From Kitasatospora indigofera (GTDB taxonomy: Bacteria > Actinomycetota > Actinomycetes > Streptomycetales > Streptomycetaceae): a stretch of 64,000 nucleotides of DNA. Location: contig NZ_BNBO01000046.1 in NCBI RefSeq assembly GCF_014655955.1, positions 1 to 64,000 on the forward strand. Reading direction: 5' to 3'. The notes below the pieces were generated by a model. The model searched no databases. It was not told the origin of the DNA and was given only the letters and a program-made list of their open reading frames with translations. The translations under genes and the position numbers were made by a program. Below are positions 1 through 8,456 of this stretch, in pieces (position 1 is the first letter of the stretch; every line of letters starts with the position of its first letter).

Positions 1-54
1 AGCCCTGTAAGGGGTGGAGCTGACCGGTACTAATAGGCCGAGGGCTTGTCCTCA
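1..54 (+). rRNA. 23S rRNA, 3' end only
   Basis: The first bases read through a segment containing GGTACTAATAGGCCGAGGG, the conserved 3' end of bacterial 23S rRNA. The rest of the gene lies to the left of the window. The exact mature 3' end is uncertain by a few bases. The order 23S then 5S is the usual rrn order. Confidence 0.93.
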
Positions 55-185
55 GACGCTCGCGTTCACTGTGTGGTTCCCGGGTAGCGAACAGCTATCG
101 CCGGTGACGGACCGATGTATCGGTCCAACCACGATAAAGAGACACCTCTTAACTAAAAAGTGTGTTTCGCTGAATACCCGATAGG

Positions 186-303
186 GTTTCGGTGGTCATA
201 GCACGAGGGAAACGCCCGGTTACATTCCGAACCCGGAAGCTAAGCCTCGTTGCGCCGATGGTACTGCAGGGGGACCCTGTGGGAGAGTAGGACGCCGCCG
301 AAC
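186..303 (+). rRNA. 5S rRNA
   Basis: The sequence from GTTTCGGTGGTCATAGC through the conserved CCGAACCCGGAAGCTAAG core to GTAGGACGCCGCCGAAC has the form of an actinobacterial 5S rRNA, about 118 nt long. It lies about 130 bp after the 23S end and just before a strong terminator, so it closes the rrn operon. The ends are estimated from the paired terminal stem. Confidence 0.95.
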
Positions 304-314
304 AATCATTCAAA

Positions 315-360
315 GGCCGTGGCCCCAGCGATTCGCTGGGGCCACGGCCTTTTTGTTTTT
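315..360 (+). terminator. rrn operon terminator
   Basis: A perfect stem, GGCCGTGGCCCCAGCG paired with CGCTGGGGCCACGGCC, is followed by a run of T (TTTTTGTTTTT). It starts about 12 bp after the 5S gene and is the clearest intrinsic terminator in the window. Confidence 0.95.
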
Positions 361-529
361 CTCGAACGCAGGTAATCCGGCTCCTCGGGACCTCCGCCCA
401 GACGCGGGGTTGTCCCGGATGCCGGACAATGGAGATGGTGCGCGGCCACGAGGCCGGCATCGAACCGCTCCGGGCGCTGGTGTCGCCCGAGGTAGCGGTA
501 GAGCTGAAGTAGCAGAAGGAGTCACCACG

Positions 530-2869
530 ATGCCGAACCCGCCCCAGGACCGACCCGAGCGCCGCCCGGACGACGGCCGCGGCTACGAGCCCCGGTCCCG
601 CGGTGGCTTCAACCGTGATGACCGTGGCCCCCGTCGGGACGACCGCCCCGCTGGTGGCGGTTACAACCGTGACGACCGTGGCCCGCGCCGCGACGACCGC
701 CCCTCCGGTGGCGGCTACAACCGCCCGGCCGGCGGTGGCTTCAACCGTGACGACCGTGGTCCGCGCCGCGACGACCGTCCGTCGGGTGGCGGTTTCAACC
801 GTGACCGTGACGACCGCGGTGGCTTCCGCCGTGACGACCGCCCGTCCGGCGGTGGCTTCCGCCGCGACGACCGTCCGTCGGGTGGCGGCTTCAACCGTGA
901 CGACCGTCCGTCCGGCTTCAACCGGGACCGTGACGACCGTGGCCCGCGTCGCGACGACCGTCCGTCGGGTGGCGGTTTCAACCGTCCCTCCGGCGGCGGT
1001 TTCAACCGTGACGACCGTGGTCCGCGCCGCGATGACCGTCCGTCGGGTGGCGGTTTCAACCGTGACCGTGACGACCGCGGCGGCTTCCGCCGTGACGACC
1101 GCCCCTCGGGCGGCGGCTTCAACCGTCCCTCCGGCGGCGGTTTCAACCGTGACGACCGTGGCCCGCGCCGTGACGACCGCTCCTCCGGCGGCGGTTTCAA
1201 CCGTGACGATCGTGGTCCGCGTCGCGATGACCGTCCGTCGGGTGGCGGTTTCAACCGTGACGACCGTCCGTCCGGTTTCAACCGGGACCGTGACGACCGT
1301 GGCCCGCGTCGCGACGACCGCCCCTCCGGCGGCGGCTTCCGCCGTGACGACCGTCCCACGGGCGGTGGCTTCAACCGTGACGACCGTGGCCCGCGCCGCG
1401 ATGACCGTCCGTCGGGTGGCGGTTTCAACCGTGACCGTGACGACCGCGGCGGCTTCCGCCGTGACGACCGCCCCTCGGGCGGCGGCTTCAACCGTCCCTC
1501 CGGCGGCGGTTTCAACCGTGACGACCGTGGCCCGCGCCGTGACGACCGCCCCTCGGGCGGCGGCTTCAACCGTCCCTCCGGCGGCGGTTTCAACCGTGAC
1601 GACCGTGGCCCGCGCCGTGACGACCGCCCCTCCGGCGGCGGCTTCCGCCGTGACGACCGTCCCTCCGGTGGTGGCTTCAACCGTGACGACCGTCCGTCCG
1701 GTTTCAACCGGGACCGTGACGACCGTGGCCCGCGTCGCGACGACCGCCCCTCCGGCGGCGGCTTCCGCCGTGACGACCGCCCGTCGGGTGGCGGTTTCAA
1801 CCGTGACCGCGACGACCGCGGCGGCCGGCCGTACGAGAACCGTGGCGAGAGCCGCGGGGGCGGCCGCTTCGAGGGGCGCCGGGAGGAGTACCGCCGGGAC
1901 GACCGTGGGGGCTACGACGACCGTCGTGGCAACTACGAGCCGGTCAAGCGGCTGCCGATCCCCGAGGACGTCACGGGCTTCGAGATCGACGCCGACGTGC
2001 GCCAGGAGCTCAAGAGCCTGCCCAAGACGCTCGCGGACGACGTCGCCCGCAACCTGGTGATGGTCGCCCGGCTGCTCGACACCGAGCCGGAGGAGGCCTA
2101 CCAGTACTCCCGCGTCGCGCTGCGGCTCGCGTCCCGCGTCGCCGCCGTGCGTGAGGCGGCCGGGTTCGCCTCGTACATGACGCAGCGTTACTCCGAGGCG
2201 CTGACCGAGTTCCGCGCCTCCCGCCGGATGACCGGCCGGGTGGACCTGTGGCCGGTGATGGCCGACTGCGAGCGCGGTCTGGGCCGCCCCGAGCGCGCGC
2301 TGGCGATGGCCGGCGAGCCCGAGGTCAAGCAGCTGGACAAGGCCGGCCAGGTCGAGATGCGCCTGGTCGCCGCCGGTGCCCGTGGCGACATGGAGCAGTT
2401 CGACGCCGCCGTGGTGACCCTGCAGAGCCCCGAGTTGGCCTCCAACTCGGTGCACCCGTGGAGCGCCCGCCTGCGGTACGCCTACGCCGAGGCCCTGATC
2501 GCGGCCGGCCGTGCCGACGAGGCCCGCGACTGGTTCGCCAAGGCGGCCGACGCGGACACCGACGGTTCGACCAACGCCTCCGAGCGGCTGGCCGAGATCG
2601 ACGGCCTGGAGTTCGTCGACGCCCTCGACCCCGACCTGGACGTCGAGGAGGGCGAGGAGTCCGAGGACGCGGCGCAGGCCGAGACCGAGGCTCCTGCCAA
2701 GTCGCGCGGCAAGGCCCCCGCGGGCGGCGTGCCGGACGAGCGGGAGATCTTCGAGGACGAGGAAGACGTCGAGGAGTACTACGACGAGGACGACCTGGAG
2801 ATCGACGAGGACTTCGACGGCCGCGCCCCCCAGCGCGCGGAGCAGGCGGACGAGCGCGACGAGCGCTGA
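530..2869 (+). CDS. TPR-domain protein with a long Arg/Asp/Gly repeat region
   Basis: This protein of 779 residues has three parts. Residues about 20-430 are a low-complexity array built on the unit RDDRPSGGGFNRDDRGPR. Residues about 470-690 are helical and TPR-like (SRRMTGRVDLWPVMADCERG and similar). The last 80 residues are strongly acidic. Start ATG 530 was chosen because AGAAGGAG lies 8-14 bp upstream and the conserved MPNPPQDRPERR begins there; the open frame extends further upstream into the rrn terminator. The repeats resemble eukaryotic RGG/RD RNA-binding tails, which suggests RNA or ribosome contact, but this is inference. The gene follows an rRNA operon and ends at a strong terminator, so it is probably transcribed alone. 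Confidence 0.9.
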   Translation: MPNPPQDRPERRPDDGRGYEPRSRGGFNRDDRGPRRDDRPAGGGYNRDDRGPRRDDRPSGGGYNRPAGGGFNRDDRGPRRDDRPSGGGFNRDRDDRGGFRRDDRPSGGGFRRDDRPSGGGFNRDDRPSGFNRDRDDRGPRRDDRPSGGGFNRPSGGGFNRDDRGPRRDDRPSGGGFNRDRDDRGGFRRDDRPSGGGFNRPSGGGFNRDDRGPRRDDRSSGGGFNRDDRGPRRDDRPSGGGFNRDDRPSGFNRDRDDRGPRRDDRPSGGGFRRDDRPTGGGFNRDDRGPRRDDRPSGGGFNRDRDDRGGFRRDDRPSGGGFNRPSGGGFNRDDRGPRRDDRPSGGGFNRPSGGGFNRDDRGPRRDDRPSGGGFRRDDRPSGGGFNRDDRPSGFNRDRDDRGPRRDDRPSGGGFRRDDRPSGGGFNRDRDDRGGRPYENRGESRGGGRFEGRREEYRRDDRGGYDDRRGNYEPVKRLPIPEDVTGFEIDADVRQELKSLPKTLADDVARNLVMVARLLDTEPEEAYQYSRVALRLASRVAAVREAAGFASYMTQRYSEALTEFRASRRMTGRVDLWPVMADCERGLGRPERALAMAGEPEVKQLDKAGQVEMRLVAAGARGDMEQFDAAVVTLQSPELASNSVHPWSARLRYAYAEALIAAGRADEARDWFAKAADADTDGSTNASERLAEIDGLEFVDALDPDLDVEEGEESEDAAQAETEAPAKSRGKAPAGGVPDEREIFEDEEDVEEYYDEDDLEIDEDFDGRAPQRAEQADERDER
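600..1830 (+). repeat. In-gene repeat array coding for Arg/Asp/Gly units
   Basis: About 1.2 kb of near-identical short units (for example AACCGTGACGACCGTGG and CGTCCGTCGGGTGGCGG) is repeated in several higher-order blocks. Because the copies are so similar in DNA, the array is a likely site of slippage and length variation. It keeps all three frames of both strands open, which explains the long shadow frames here. Confidence 0.95.
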
Positions 2870-2891
2870 CCGTCCGTCCCGGCGGATCTGA

Positions 2892-2935
2892 CGAAAGGCC
2901 CTGCCGCACCCTCTCGGGTGCGGCAGGGCCTTTCG
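2892..2935 (+). terminator. Terminator after the TPR gene
   Basis: CGAAAGGCCCTGCCGCACC pairs with GGTGCGGCAGGGCCTTTCG around a five-base loop. It lies between the convergent TPR and DUF1015 genes and may serve both strands. Confidence 0.85.
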
Positions 2936-2987
2936 TCGTTCCGGGGCCGGCCACGGCCGGGTCCCCGGGGCCGGTGACCGTGCCGGC

Positions 2988-4367
2988 TCAGCCCAGTTCG
3001 AGGCTGCGGATCACCAGCCCGGTGGCCGGTTTCGGGCCGAAGGAGGTGGACTTGCGGGGCATCGTGACGCCCTGCTCGGCCAGCCGCCGGACCACGCTCT
3101 CCTTGACCGGGTGCAGCAGGACGGCCGTGCCGCCGGTACGGGCGGCCTCCCGTTCGGCGCCGGCGGCCGTGTGCAGGTAGCCGATGTCGTCCGGGCCGTC
3201 CGGGACGTGCCAGGTGTGGTCCAGCAGGGTGGAGTGCAGGACCGTCGCGTCCAGGTGGCGCCACTCCTGCGGCTTGTCCTGCGGCACGGTCGCGTCCAGC
3301 TGGGCCTCGTCCGGCTCGCCGATCAGCCAGAACTGGCCGTCCCCGCCGGTCAGGACGAAGCCGTTGCCGCCGTGCCGCTTGAGCTCGGCGAGGGCCTCCA
3401 GGGCGCTGGTCAGCGGCCCGGCGATCTCCTTGACCTGCCAGTGGTCCCCCAGCCGCTCCAGCGCCTCGGCGACCGGCAGGCGGTAGAGCACCCGGTGGAT
3501 CGCGCGGACCCGCAGCGGGTAGCGGGCGGTGTCGACCAGCAGCACCAGGCCGCGGTCCCAGGGACTGCGGGGCAGGTGCCGGTGCTCGCGCTGGAGCCGC
3601 AGGTACATCTCCCAGCGGTGGTGGCCGTCGGCGATCAGCGCCCGGCAGGTGGCCAGGTCGCGGGAGACCTCGGCGAGGTCGGCCGGCGCGGTGACCGCCC
3701 ACAGCCGGTGGTGGGTGCCGTCGGTGGTGGTCGTGGTGAGCAGCGGCTCGCCGAGCACGGCGCGTTCGATCACGCCGGCCGCGCCGCCGTTGCCCCGGTA
3801 GGTGAGCAGCAGCGGTTCGAGGTTGGCGCGGGTGGTGCGCATCAGGCCGACCCGGTCGGCGACGGGTTTGGGCATCACGTCCTCGTGCGGGAGCACGACC
3901 CCGCCCTCGGGGCCGCTGACCGCCAGCGCGCCGATCAGGCCGCGCTGCACCCGCCCGGGGCCGGTGCCGTCGTCGGCGGCCCGTTGCTCGTAGACGTACA
4001 GCGCGGGCGCCGGGTCGGGGACCAGCACGCCCTCGCGCCGCCAGGCCCGCAGCAGTCTCGCCGCGTGCCGGTAGCGGGTGTCGCGGTCCGGCCGGTCGCC
4101 GGCGTCCTCGGGCTCGGGACGCGGCAGGATGAGCCGTACGACGTTGTGCGGGTCGGCGGTCTCCAGATCGAGCCGCCGGCCCGGATCGACCACGTCGTAC
4201 GGGGGTGAGGTGACGGCGGCGAGCGTGCCGACCCGGTCGGGGTCGTACCGAAGGCCGCGGAAGGGGGACAGGGACAGCCCTGCGGTGGCGACGTGCCCGG
4301 GATCGCCGGGGCCGCCCTGCGGAGACTCCGCTCCGCTTTCTGCACTGGGTGCACTCATTCTGGGCAT
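2988..4367 (-). CDS. DUF1015 family protein
   Basis: The product of 459 residues matches DUF1015 proteins, which are widespread and of unknown function. Family-like segments are LSPFRGLRYDPDRVG near the N-terminus, TSPPYDVVD, an LPHEDVMPKPVADR segment in the middle, and IADGHHRWEMYLRL. Starts at ATG 4367 (MPRMSAPS) and ATG 4358 (MSAPS) are both possible; the frame runs open further upstream because of base composition. The gene is divergent from the TPR gene at 4455, with under 100 bp between them holding both promoters. It has no partner on its strand. Confidence 0.88.
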   Translation of the reverse strand: MPRMSAPSAESGAESPQGGPGDPGHVATAGLSLSPFRGLRYDPDRVGTLAAVTSPPYDVVDPGRRLDLETADPHNVVRLILPRPEPEDAGDRPDRDTRYRHAARLLRAWRREGVLVPDPAPALYVYEQRAADDGTGPGRVQRGLIGALAVSGPEGGVVLPHEDVMPKPVADRVGLMRTTRANLEPLLLTYRGNGGAAGVIERAVLGEPLLTTTTTDGTHHRLWAVTAPADLAEVSRDLATCRALIADGHHRWEMYLRLQREHRHLPRSPWDRGLVLLVDTARYPLRVRAIHRVLYRLPVAEALERLGDHWQVKEIAGPLTSALEALAELKRHGGNGFVLTGGDGQFWLIGEPDEAQLDATVPQDKPQEWRHLDATVLHSTLLDHTWHVPDGPDDIGYLHTAAGAEREAARTGGTAVLLHPVKESVVRRLAEQGVTMPRKSTSFGPKPATGLVIRSLELG

Positions 4368-4454
4368 CGTAATCGGGTACGCGTTGTTGAGAGATCGGAA
4401 CACCCGGCCGACCGGCAGGTCGGGGAGTGGGACGGACCGGGAGCGAGGTACGGG

Positions 4455-5105
4455 ATGAGCGACGGGCAGGAGCGGGTCGGCGGCGGCGGGCCCACCGAGG
4501 GCGGGGGCGGTGCGCCCGGGCAGGGGCGGCCGGGCGAGCCGACGGGTGATGTGTACGACTGGTACCGGCGCGGTGCGAAGCTGCTGGCCGAGGGCCATCC
4601 CGGGGCCGCGGTGCAACTGCTGGCCCGGGCGGCGGCGGCCGAGCCGCAGTCGCACAGCATCCGCGAGGCGCTGGCCAGGGCGCAGTACGACGCGGGTTCG
4701 TACGCGGCCGCGCTGGAGAACTTCCGGGCGGTGGCGATGGCCGACCCGTCGGACGACTACGCTCGGTTCGGCTGGGGGATCTCGGCCGCCCGGCTGGGCG
4801 ACTTCGAGACCTCCGCCAAGCACCTGGCACTGGCGGTGGCGATGAGCCCCGGGACGGCCCACTACCGGGCCGCGCTCAAGCAGACCCGGGCGACGCTGGC
4901 GGCCCGGGCCGGGGCGTACGGGCCGCTGCTGCCCGGCGCGCCCGGCTACCTGGAGCCGCCGGCCGACGCCGCGCCCGGGACCGTCCGGCCGGAGGGCCCG
5001 GCAGGCGGGGGCGCGGCGGGCCGGGGCGAGGACCAGGGCACGGACAAGGCCGGCAATGGCGCGGGCGACGCGGAGCTGACGGACAACGAGGATGAGCACG
5101 GATGA
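4455..5105 (+). CDS. Small TPR protein
   Basis: This protein of 216 residues has a glycine-rich N-terminus and then three TPR-like helical pairs (YDWYRRGAKLLAEGHPGAAVQ, then SIREALARAQYDAGSYAAALE, then FGWGISAARLGDFETSAKH). The C-terminal 50 residues are disordered and acidic. Start ATG 4455 follows GAGCGAGG. The stop codon overlaps the start of the next gene by 4 bp (ATGA), so the two are translationally coupled and probably work together. The TPR part is likely a protein-binding scaffold; the partner is unknown. Confidence 0.88.
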   Translation: MSDGQERVGGGGPTEGGGGAPGQGRPGEPTGDVYDWYRRGAKLLAEGHPGAAVQLLARAAAAEPQSHSIREALARAQYDAGSYAAALENFRAVAMADPSDDYARFGWGISAARLGDFETSAKHLALAVAMSPGTAHYRAALKQTRATLAARAGAYGPLLPGAPGYLEPPADAAPGTVRPEGPAGGGAAGRGEDQGTDKAGNGAGDAELTDNEDEHG

Positions 5106-6154
5106 ACGACACGGCAACCACCGCCCGGCGCACCGTACCGGCCGGCAGTGACCGCCCGCTGACCGAGGCGTACGACACCGCCCTGCTCGACCTCGACGGG
5201 GTGGTGTACGCCGGACCGGACGCGATCCCGCACGCGGTGGAGTCGCTGGAGGCGGCCCGGGCCGCCGGGATGCGCCTGGCGTACGTCACCAACAACGCCT
5301 CCCGCCCGCCGCAGGTGGTGGCCGGTCACCTGACCGGGCTGGGAGTGCCGGCCGAGGCCGGGGACGTGATCAACTCGGCGCAGGCGGCGGCCCGGCTGGT
5401 GGCCGACAAGGTGCCGGCCGGCTCCAAGGTGCTGGTGATCGGCGGCGCCGGTCTGGTCGAGGCGGTGGCCGAGCGCGGCCTCGTGGCCGTCCGTTCGCTG
5501 GACGAGGGACCGGCCGCGGTGGTGCAGGGGTACGACCCGTCGGTGGGCTGGGCGCAGCTCGCGGAGGCCTCCTACGCGGTGCAGCAGGGGCTGCCGTGGG
5601 TCGCCTCCAACACGGACCTGACCATCCCGACCGCCCGCGGCATCGCTCCGGGCAACGGGACGCTGGTGGCGGCCGTCCGGGCCGCGACCGGGGTCGAGCC
5701 GGAGGTCGCGGGCAAGCCGATGCCGCCGATGCACCGCGAGACGGTGCTGCGGACGGGCGCGAAGCGGCCGCTGGTGGTCGGCGACCGCCTGGACACCGAC
5801 ATCGAGGGCGCGCACAACGGCGGGGTGGACAGCCTGCTGGTCTTCACCGGCGTCACCACCCCCGCGCAGTTGCTGACCGCGCCCGTCGAGCACCGGCCCA
5901 CCTACCTGGCCGAGGATCTGCGCGGCCTGCTGATGGCGCAGTCCGCGGTGGAGCCGGCCGACGGCGGGGGTTTCGCCTGCGGCGGCTGGACGGCCACGGT
6001 CGCGGAGGGTGTGCTGCGGCTCGACGGGGTCGGGGAGGACCGCTACGACGGGCTGCGGGCGCTCTGCGCGGCTGCCTGGACGGCGCTGGACGCCGGCGCC
6101 GCCGGTGCCGGTGCGCCGGACGGCCGCAAGGCCTTGGCGGACCTCGGCTTCTGA
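5102..6154 (+). CDS. HAD-superfamily hydrolase, class IIA (NagD/PGP-like)
   Basis: The product of 350 residues carries the HAD motifs in order: DLDGVVYAG (nucleophile Asp, residues about 30-38), TNNAS near residue 64, a Lys in AGKPMPPM, and VVGDRLDTDIEGA (the GDxxxTD loop). The cap between motifs II and III is the IIA type found in NagD and phosphoglycolate phosphatase. It is predicted to be a cytosolic phosphatase of a small phosphate ester; the substrate cannot be read from sequence. It is coupled by ATGA to the TPR gene upstream. About 50 C-terminal residues are extra compared with NagD. Confidence 0.9.
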   Translation: MNDTATTARRTVPAGSDRPLTEAYDTALLDLDGVVYAGPDAIPHAVESLEAARAAGMRLAYVTNNASRPPQVVAGHLTGLGVPAEAGDVINSAQAAARLVADKVPAGSKVLVIGGAGLVEAVAERGLVAVRSLDEGPAAVVQGYDPSVGWAQLAEASYAVQQGLPWVASNTDLTIPTARGIAPGNGTLVAAVRAATGVEPEVAGKPMPPMHRETVLRTGAKRPLVVGDRLDTDIEGAHNGGVDSLLVFTGVTTPAQLLTAPVEHRPTYLAEDLRGLLMAQSAVEPADGGGFACGGWTATVAEGVLRLDGVGEDRYDGLRALCAAAWTALDAGAAGAGAPDGRKALADLGF

Positions 6155-6173
6155 ACCGGCAGCCGGCCGGAGG

Positions 6174-6211
6174 GTGCCCGGCGGCCCGGGGAGACCGGGG
6201 CCGCCGGGCAC
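6174..6211 (+). terminator. Terminator-like hairpin after the HAD gene
   Basis: GTGCCCGGCGGCCC pairs with GGGCCGCCGGGCAC. There is no T run, as is usual in streptomycetes. It lies between the convergent HAD and SCP2 genes. The next 120 bp hold only G/C-rich spacer. Confidence 0.7.
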
Positions 6212-6337
6212 TTGCGTGCCCGGGCCGGGTCGAGGGCCGGGCGGGCCGGCGGGCGCGGCCCCGGCGGCCCGCCCGGGGCGGGGCGGGCACGGCGGCGGGC
6301 GGGCCCGTGGACCGTCAGGACGGTGCGGTGCGCGGGC

Positions 6338-6685
6338 TCAGAGCAGGGTGCGCAGCCGGAGCAGGTCGCGGAACCCGGCCTCCAGCTTGACCCGGCCGCC
6401 GGCCCAGGCCGAGGCGAAGTTCAGCCGGCCGCCGACCAGGGCGACCAGGTCGTCGCCGGACATCGCCAGCCGGATCTCGGCCCGTTCGGCCGGGCCCCCG
6501 GGGGCCTCGGTGACGTCCTGGATCCGGCCCTCGCGCAGCCGGCCGTGGAAGGTGATGTCCAGATCGGTGATCCAGCAGGTCAGCGAGCGGTCGAGGGCGG
6601 CGGCCTTGCGGACGTCGCCGGTGGAGTTCGCCATGTTCCGGCTGAGCTGCTCCAATGCCTCGCGGCACTCCTCGGCGTTGGCCAT
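6338..6685 (-). CDS. SCP2-like sterol-carrier domain protein
   Basis: This small protein of 115 residues fits an SCP2 lipid-binding fold: alternating strands such as DLDITFHGRLREGRIQDV, then AEIRLAMSGDDLVALVGGRL, then FASAWAGGRVKLEAGFRDLLRL. Such stand-alone domains in actinobacteria probably bind hydrophobic ligands; no enzyme motif is seen. Start ATG 6685 (MANAEECREA) was chosen because the frame upstream is low-complexity antisense of the next gene. It is divergent from the gene at 6854. Confidence 0.85.
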   Translation of the reverse strand: MANAEECREALEQLSRNMANSTGDVRKAAALDRSLTCWITDLDITFHGRLREGRIQDVTEAPGGPAERAEIRLAMSGDDLVALVGGRLNFASAWAGGRVKLEAGFRDLLRLRTLL

Positions 6686-6853
6686 GGCTGCTGTCCACTC
6701 CTGCTTCTGCGGTTCCCGGAGCCTCACGCTATCGCAGCCCGGTGGGGGGATCGCCTGCAGCGGGCCGGGGCACCTTGGCGGTAGCGTCGTCAGTGGGCGC
6801 CGGGCCGGTCCGGGGTCTTCCACGACGGAGTGATGCACGAAGGAGGCGCCCGG

Positions 6854-7915
6854 ATGCTTCGGGACACGGTGCGGGGATTTGTCACGGTCGCCTCCGGGCT
6901 GGCCGAGGAGGCCGGGAAGCGCGTCGTGCTGACCGCCGCCGAACTGCTCGAACGCAGCGGGATCGACCTGGCCGAGGTCGAGCGGAAGGCGCGCGCGGCC
7001 GGCCAGTTCCCGCCCTCGGTCAAGTCGTTGCAGACGCTGGCGGAGGAGGCGGTCACCGCCGGCCGGGCCGGCTTCGACCTCGCCACCGGCGTGGCCCGCA
7101 ACGAGGTGGAGAAGGCCTTCGAGAAGGTCGGCGACCAGGTGACCAAGGTCGGCGTGGTGCTGGCGTACCTGGAGAGCAGACTCCGGGACGTCGAGGAGGA
7201 CACCGCCCCGGAGGCGGCCCGGCCGGCCGACAAGAACGGCGCGGCCGCGGCGCGGGCGGACGGGCTGTTCGGCCACGGCTGGGAGCACGGCGGCGAGTCC
7301 CAGGACACCGGCGGCCGGACCGGCGAGCCGATAGTGGCCGAGCGGGTGCCGGTGGACGACGGCGGGTCGCCGGAGCCGGGCGCCGAGGCACCGGCCCGCG
7401 AGGCCTGGGCCGCCGAGGAGCCGGACGCCGGCGCCCCGCGGCCGTCGGCGCGGACGGCGCCGGCCAAGCGCGCGGCGGCCGGGAAGGCCGCCCGGAAGAC
7501 GGCCGGGAAGCCGGCGGGCAAGGCCGGGACGGGGACGCCCGCCGAGCAGGCGCCTGCCAAGCCGGCCTCCGCCAAGCAGGCGCCGGCCAAGCAGGCTCCG
7601 GCCAAGCAGGCTCCGGCGAAGCAGACACCGGCGCGGCGGACCCCGGCCAAGGGCGCGCCCGGCAAGGGCGCGGCGGCCGCCGGCGGCAGCGCACCGGACA
7701 AGGCGGCGGCGGACAAGGCGGCGGCCAAGAAGGCCGCGGCGAAGAAGCCGGCGGCGAAGAAGGCCGCAGGCAAGAAGACCACGGTCACCAGGACGGCGTC
7801 GGCCGGCCAGCCGACGGCGAAGAAGGCGGCCCCGGCGGGCGGCGCGGCCAAGCGGGCGGCGACCAAGCGCACCACCGTCCGCCGGACGACGAGCAGCAAG
7901 GGCCCCGATGCCTGA
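6854..7915 (+). CDS. Helical N-domain protein with a histone H1-like Lys/Ala tail
   Basis: This protein of 353 residues starts at ATG 6854 behind AAGGAGG, a near-perfect ribosome site. Residues 1-125 form amphipathic helices (LRDTVRGFVTVASGLAEEAG, then VLTAAELLERSGIDLAEVER) that recall phasins and coiled-coil proteins. Residues about 210-353 are built of Lys/Ala/Pro repeats (PAKQAPAKQAPAKQ, AAKKAAAKKPAAKKAAGKK) like histone H1 tails and bacterial HU extensions. A role in DNA binding or nucleoid structure is inferred from the tail only. The last 8 bp overlap the next gene. Confidence 0.85.
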   Translation: MLRDTVRGFVTVASGLAEEAGKRVVLTAAELLERSGIDLAEVERKARAAGQFPPSVKSLQTLAEEAVTAGRAGFDLATGVARNEVEKAFEKVGDQVTKVGVVLAYLESRLRDVEEDTAPEAARPADKNGAAAARADGLFGHGWEHGGESQDTGGRTGEPIVAERVPVDDGGSPEPGAEAPAREAWAAEEPDAGAPRPSARTAPAKRAAAGKAARKTAGKPAGKAGTGTPAEQAPAKPASAKQAPAKQAPAKQAPAKQTPARRTPAKGAPGKGAAAAGGSAPDKAAADKAAAKKAAAKKPAAKKAAGKKTTVTRTASAGQPTAKKAAPAGGAAKRAATKRTTVRRTTSSKGPDA

Positions 7916-8168
7916 CCTCGGCGCGCCTCCCGGCGCCGCTCCCGTCCCCGCAGCCGTCGCCCGGCCGGCCGCCCCCGCCGCGGCCGGCCGGGACACCGAA
8001 GTGCGTCCGCTCGGCGTGGAGTTCACCCCGACCGGCGATCCGGAGGTGGACGCGGCGCTCGGGCGGCTGGAGGTCCTGGACGGGGTCCCGACCGAGGGAC
8101 ACCTCCCGGTGTACGAAGATGTCCATCAGCGGCTCGGGGAGACCCTCGCCGCGCTCGACCGGCCCTGA
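7908..8168 (+). CDS. Small conserved protein of unknown function
   Basis: A protein of 86 residues: an Ala/Pro-rich start, then TEVRPLGVEFTPTGDPEVDA and AALGRLEVLDGVPTEGHLPV and YEDVHQRLGETLAALD. This C-terminal helix pattern is found in streptomycetes next to this histone-tail gene and tlyA, as far as I recall. It overlaps the upstream gene by 8 bp, so it is in the same transcript. No function can be given. Confidence 0.8.
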   Translation: MPDLGAPPGAAPVPAAVARPAAPAAAGRDTEVRPLGVEFTPTGDPEVDAALGRLEVLDGVPTEGHLPVYEDVHQRLGETLAALDRP

Positions 8169-8326
8169 GGCCGGCCGCGGTCCCTTTCGCGGGTCCGTTC
8201 GCGGTGGTCCGGCCTTCCCTTCGGCCGTCCCGTTCGGCGGTCGGCGTCGGGGTCGGGGTCGGGGCGTCCCGTCCGGGCCGTGCGTTCCTCGGTTCGTTCG
8301 GCCGGTTCGTTCGAAGCCGGTCCGAG

Positions 8327-8378
8327 CAGTCCGTCCGAGCAGTCGGTCCGAGCAGTCCGTTCAAGAAGTCCGTTCAAG
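8327..8378. repeat. Four tandem 13-bp units
   Basis: Units CAGTCCGTCCGAG, CAGTCGGTCCGAG, CAGTCCGTTCAAG and AAGTCCGTTCAAG follow each other without gaps. They sit in the 288-bp non-coding stretch 8169-8456 between the small gene and tlyA, about 80 bp before the tlyA start. The rest of that stretch has no gene I can support. Confidence 0.85.
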
Positions 8379-8456
8379 CAGGCAGCACCTGCCGGCAGCA
8401 CACCGCGGTGGACGGCGCGGTGGGCGGTGGCAGGCAGCGGTAGGAGCTGAAACCCA

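Noticed and set aside
600-1830. CRISPR array
   Set aside because: The repeats have no spacers of constant length and all translate into one low-complexity protein.
149-2455. Long minus-strand frame (768 codons) opposite the first TPR gene
   Set aside because: It is a shadow of the repeat array, made of Val/Thr/Ala runs with no start site, and it crosses the 5S rRNA.
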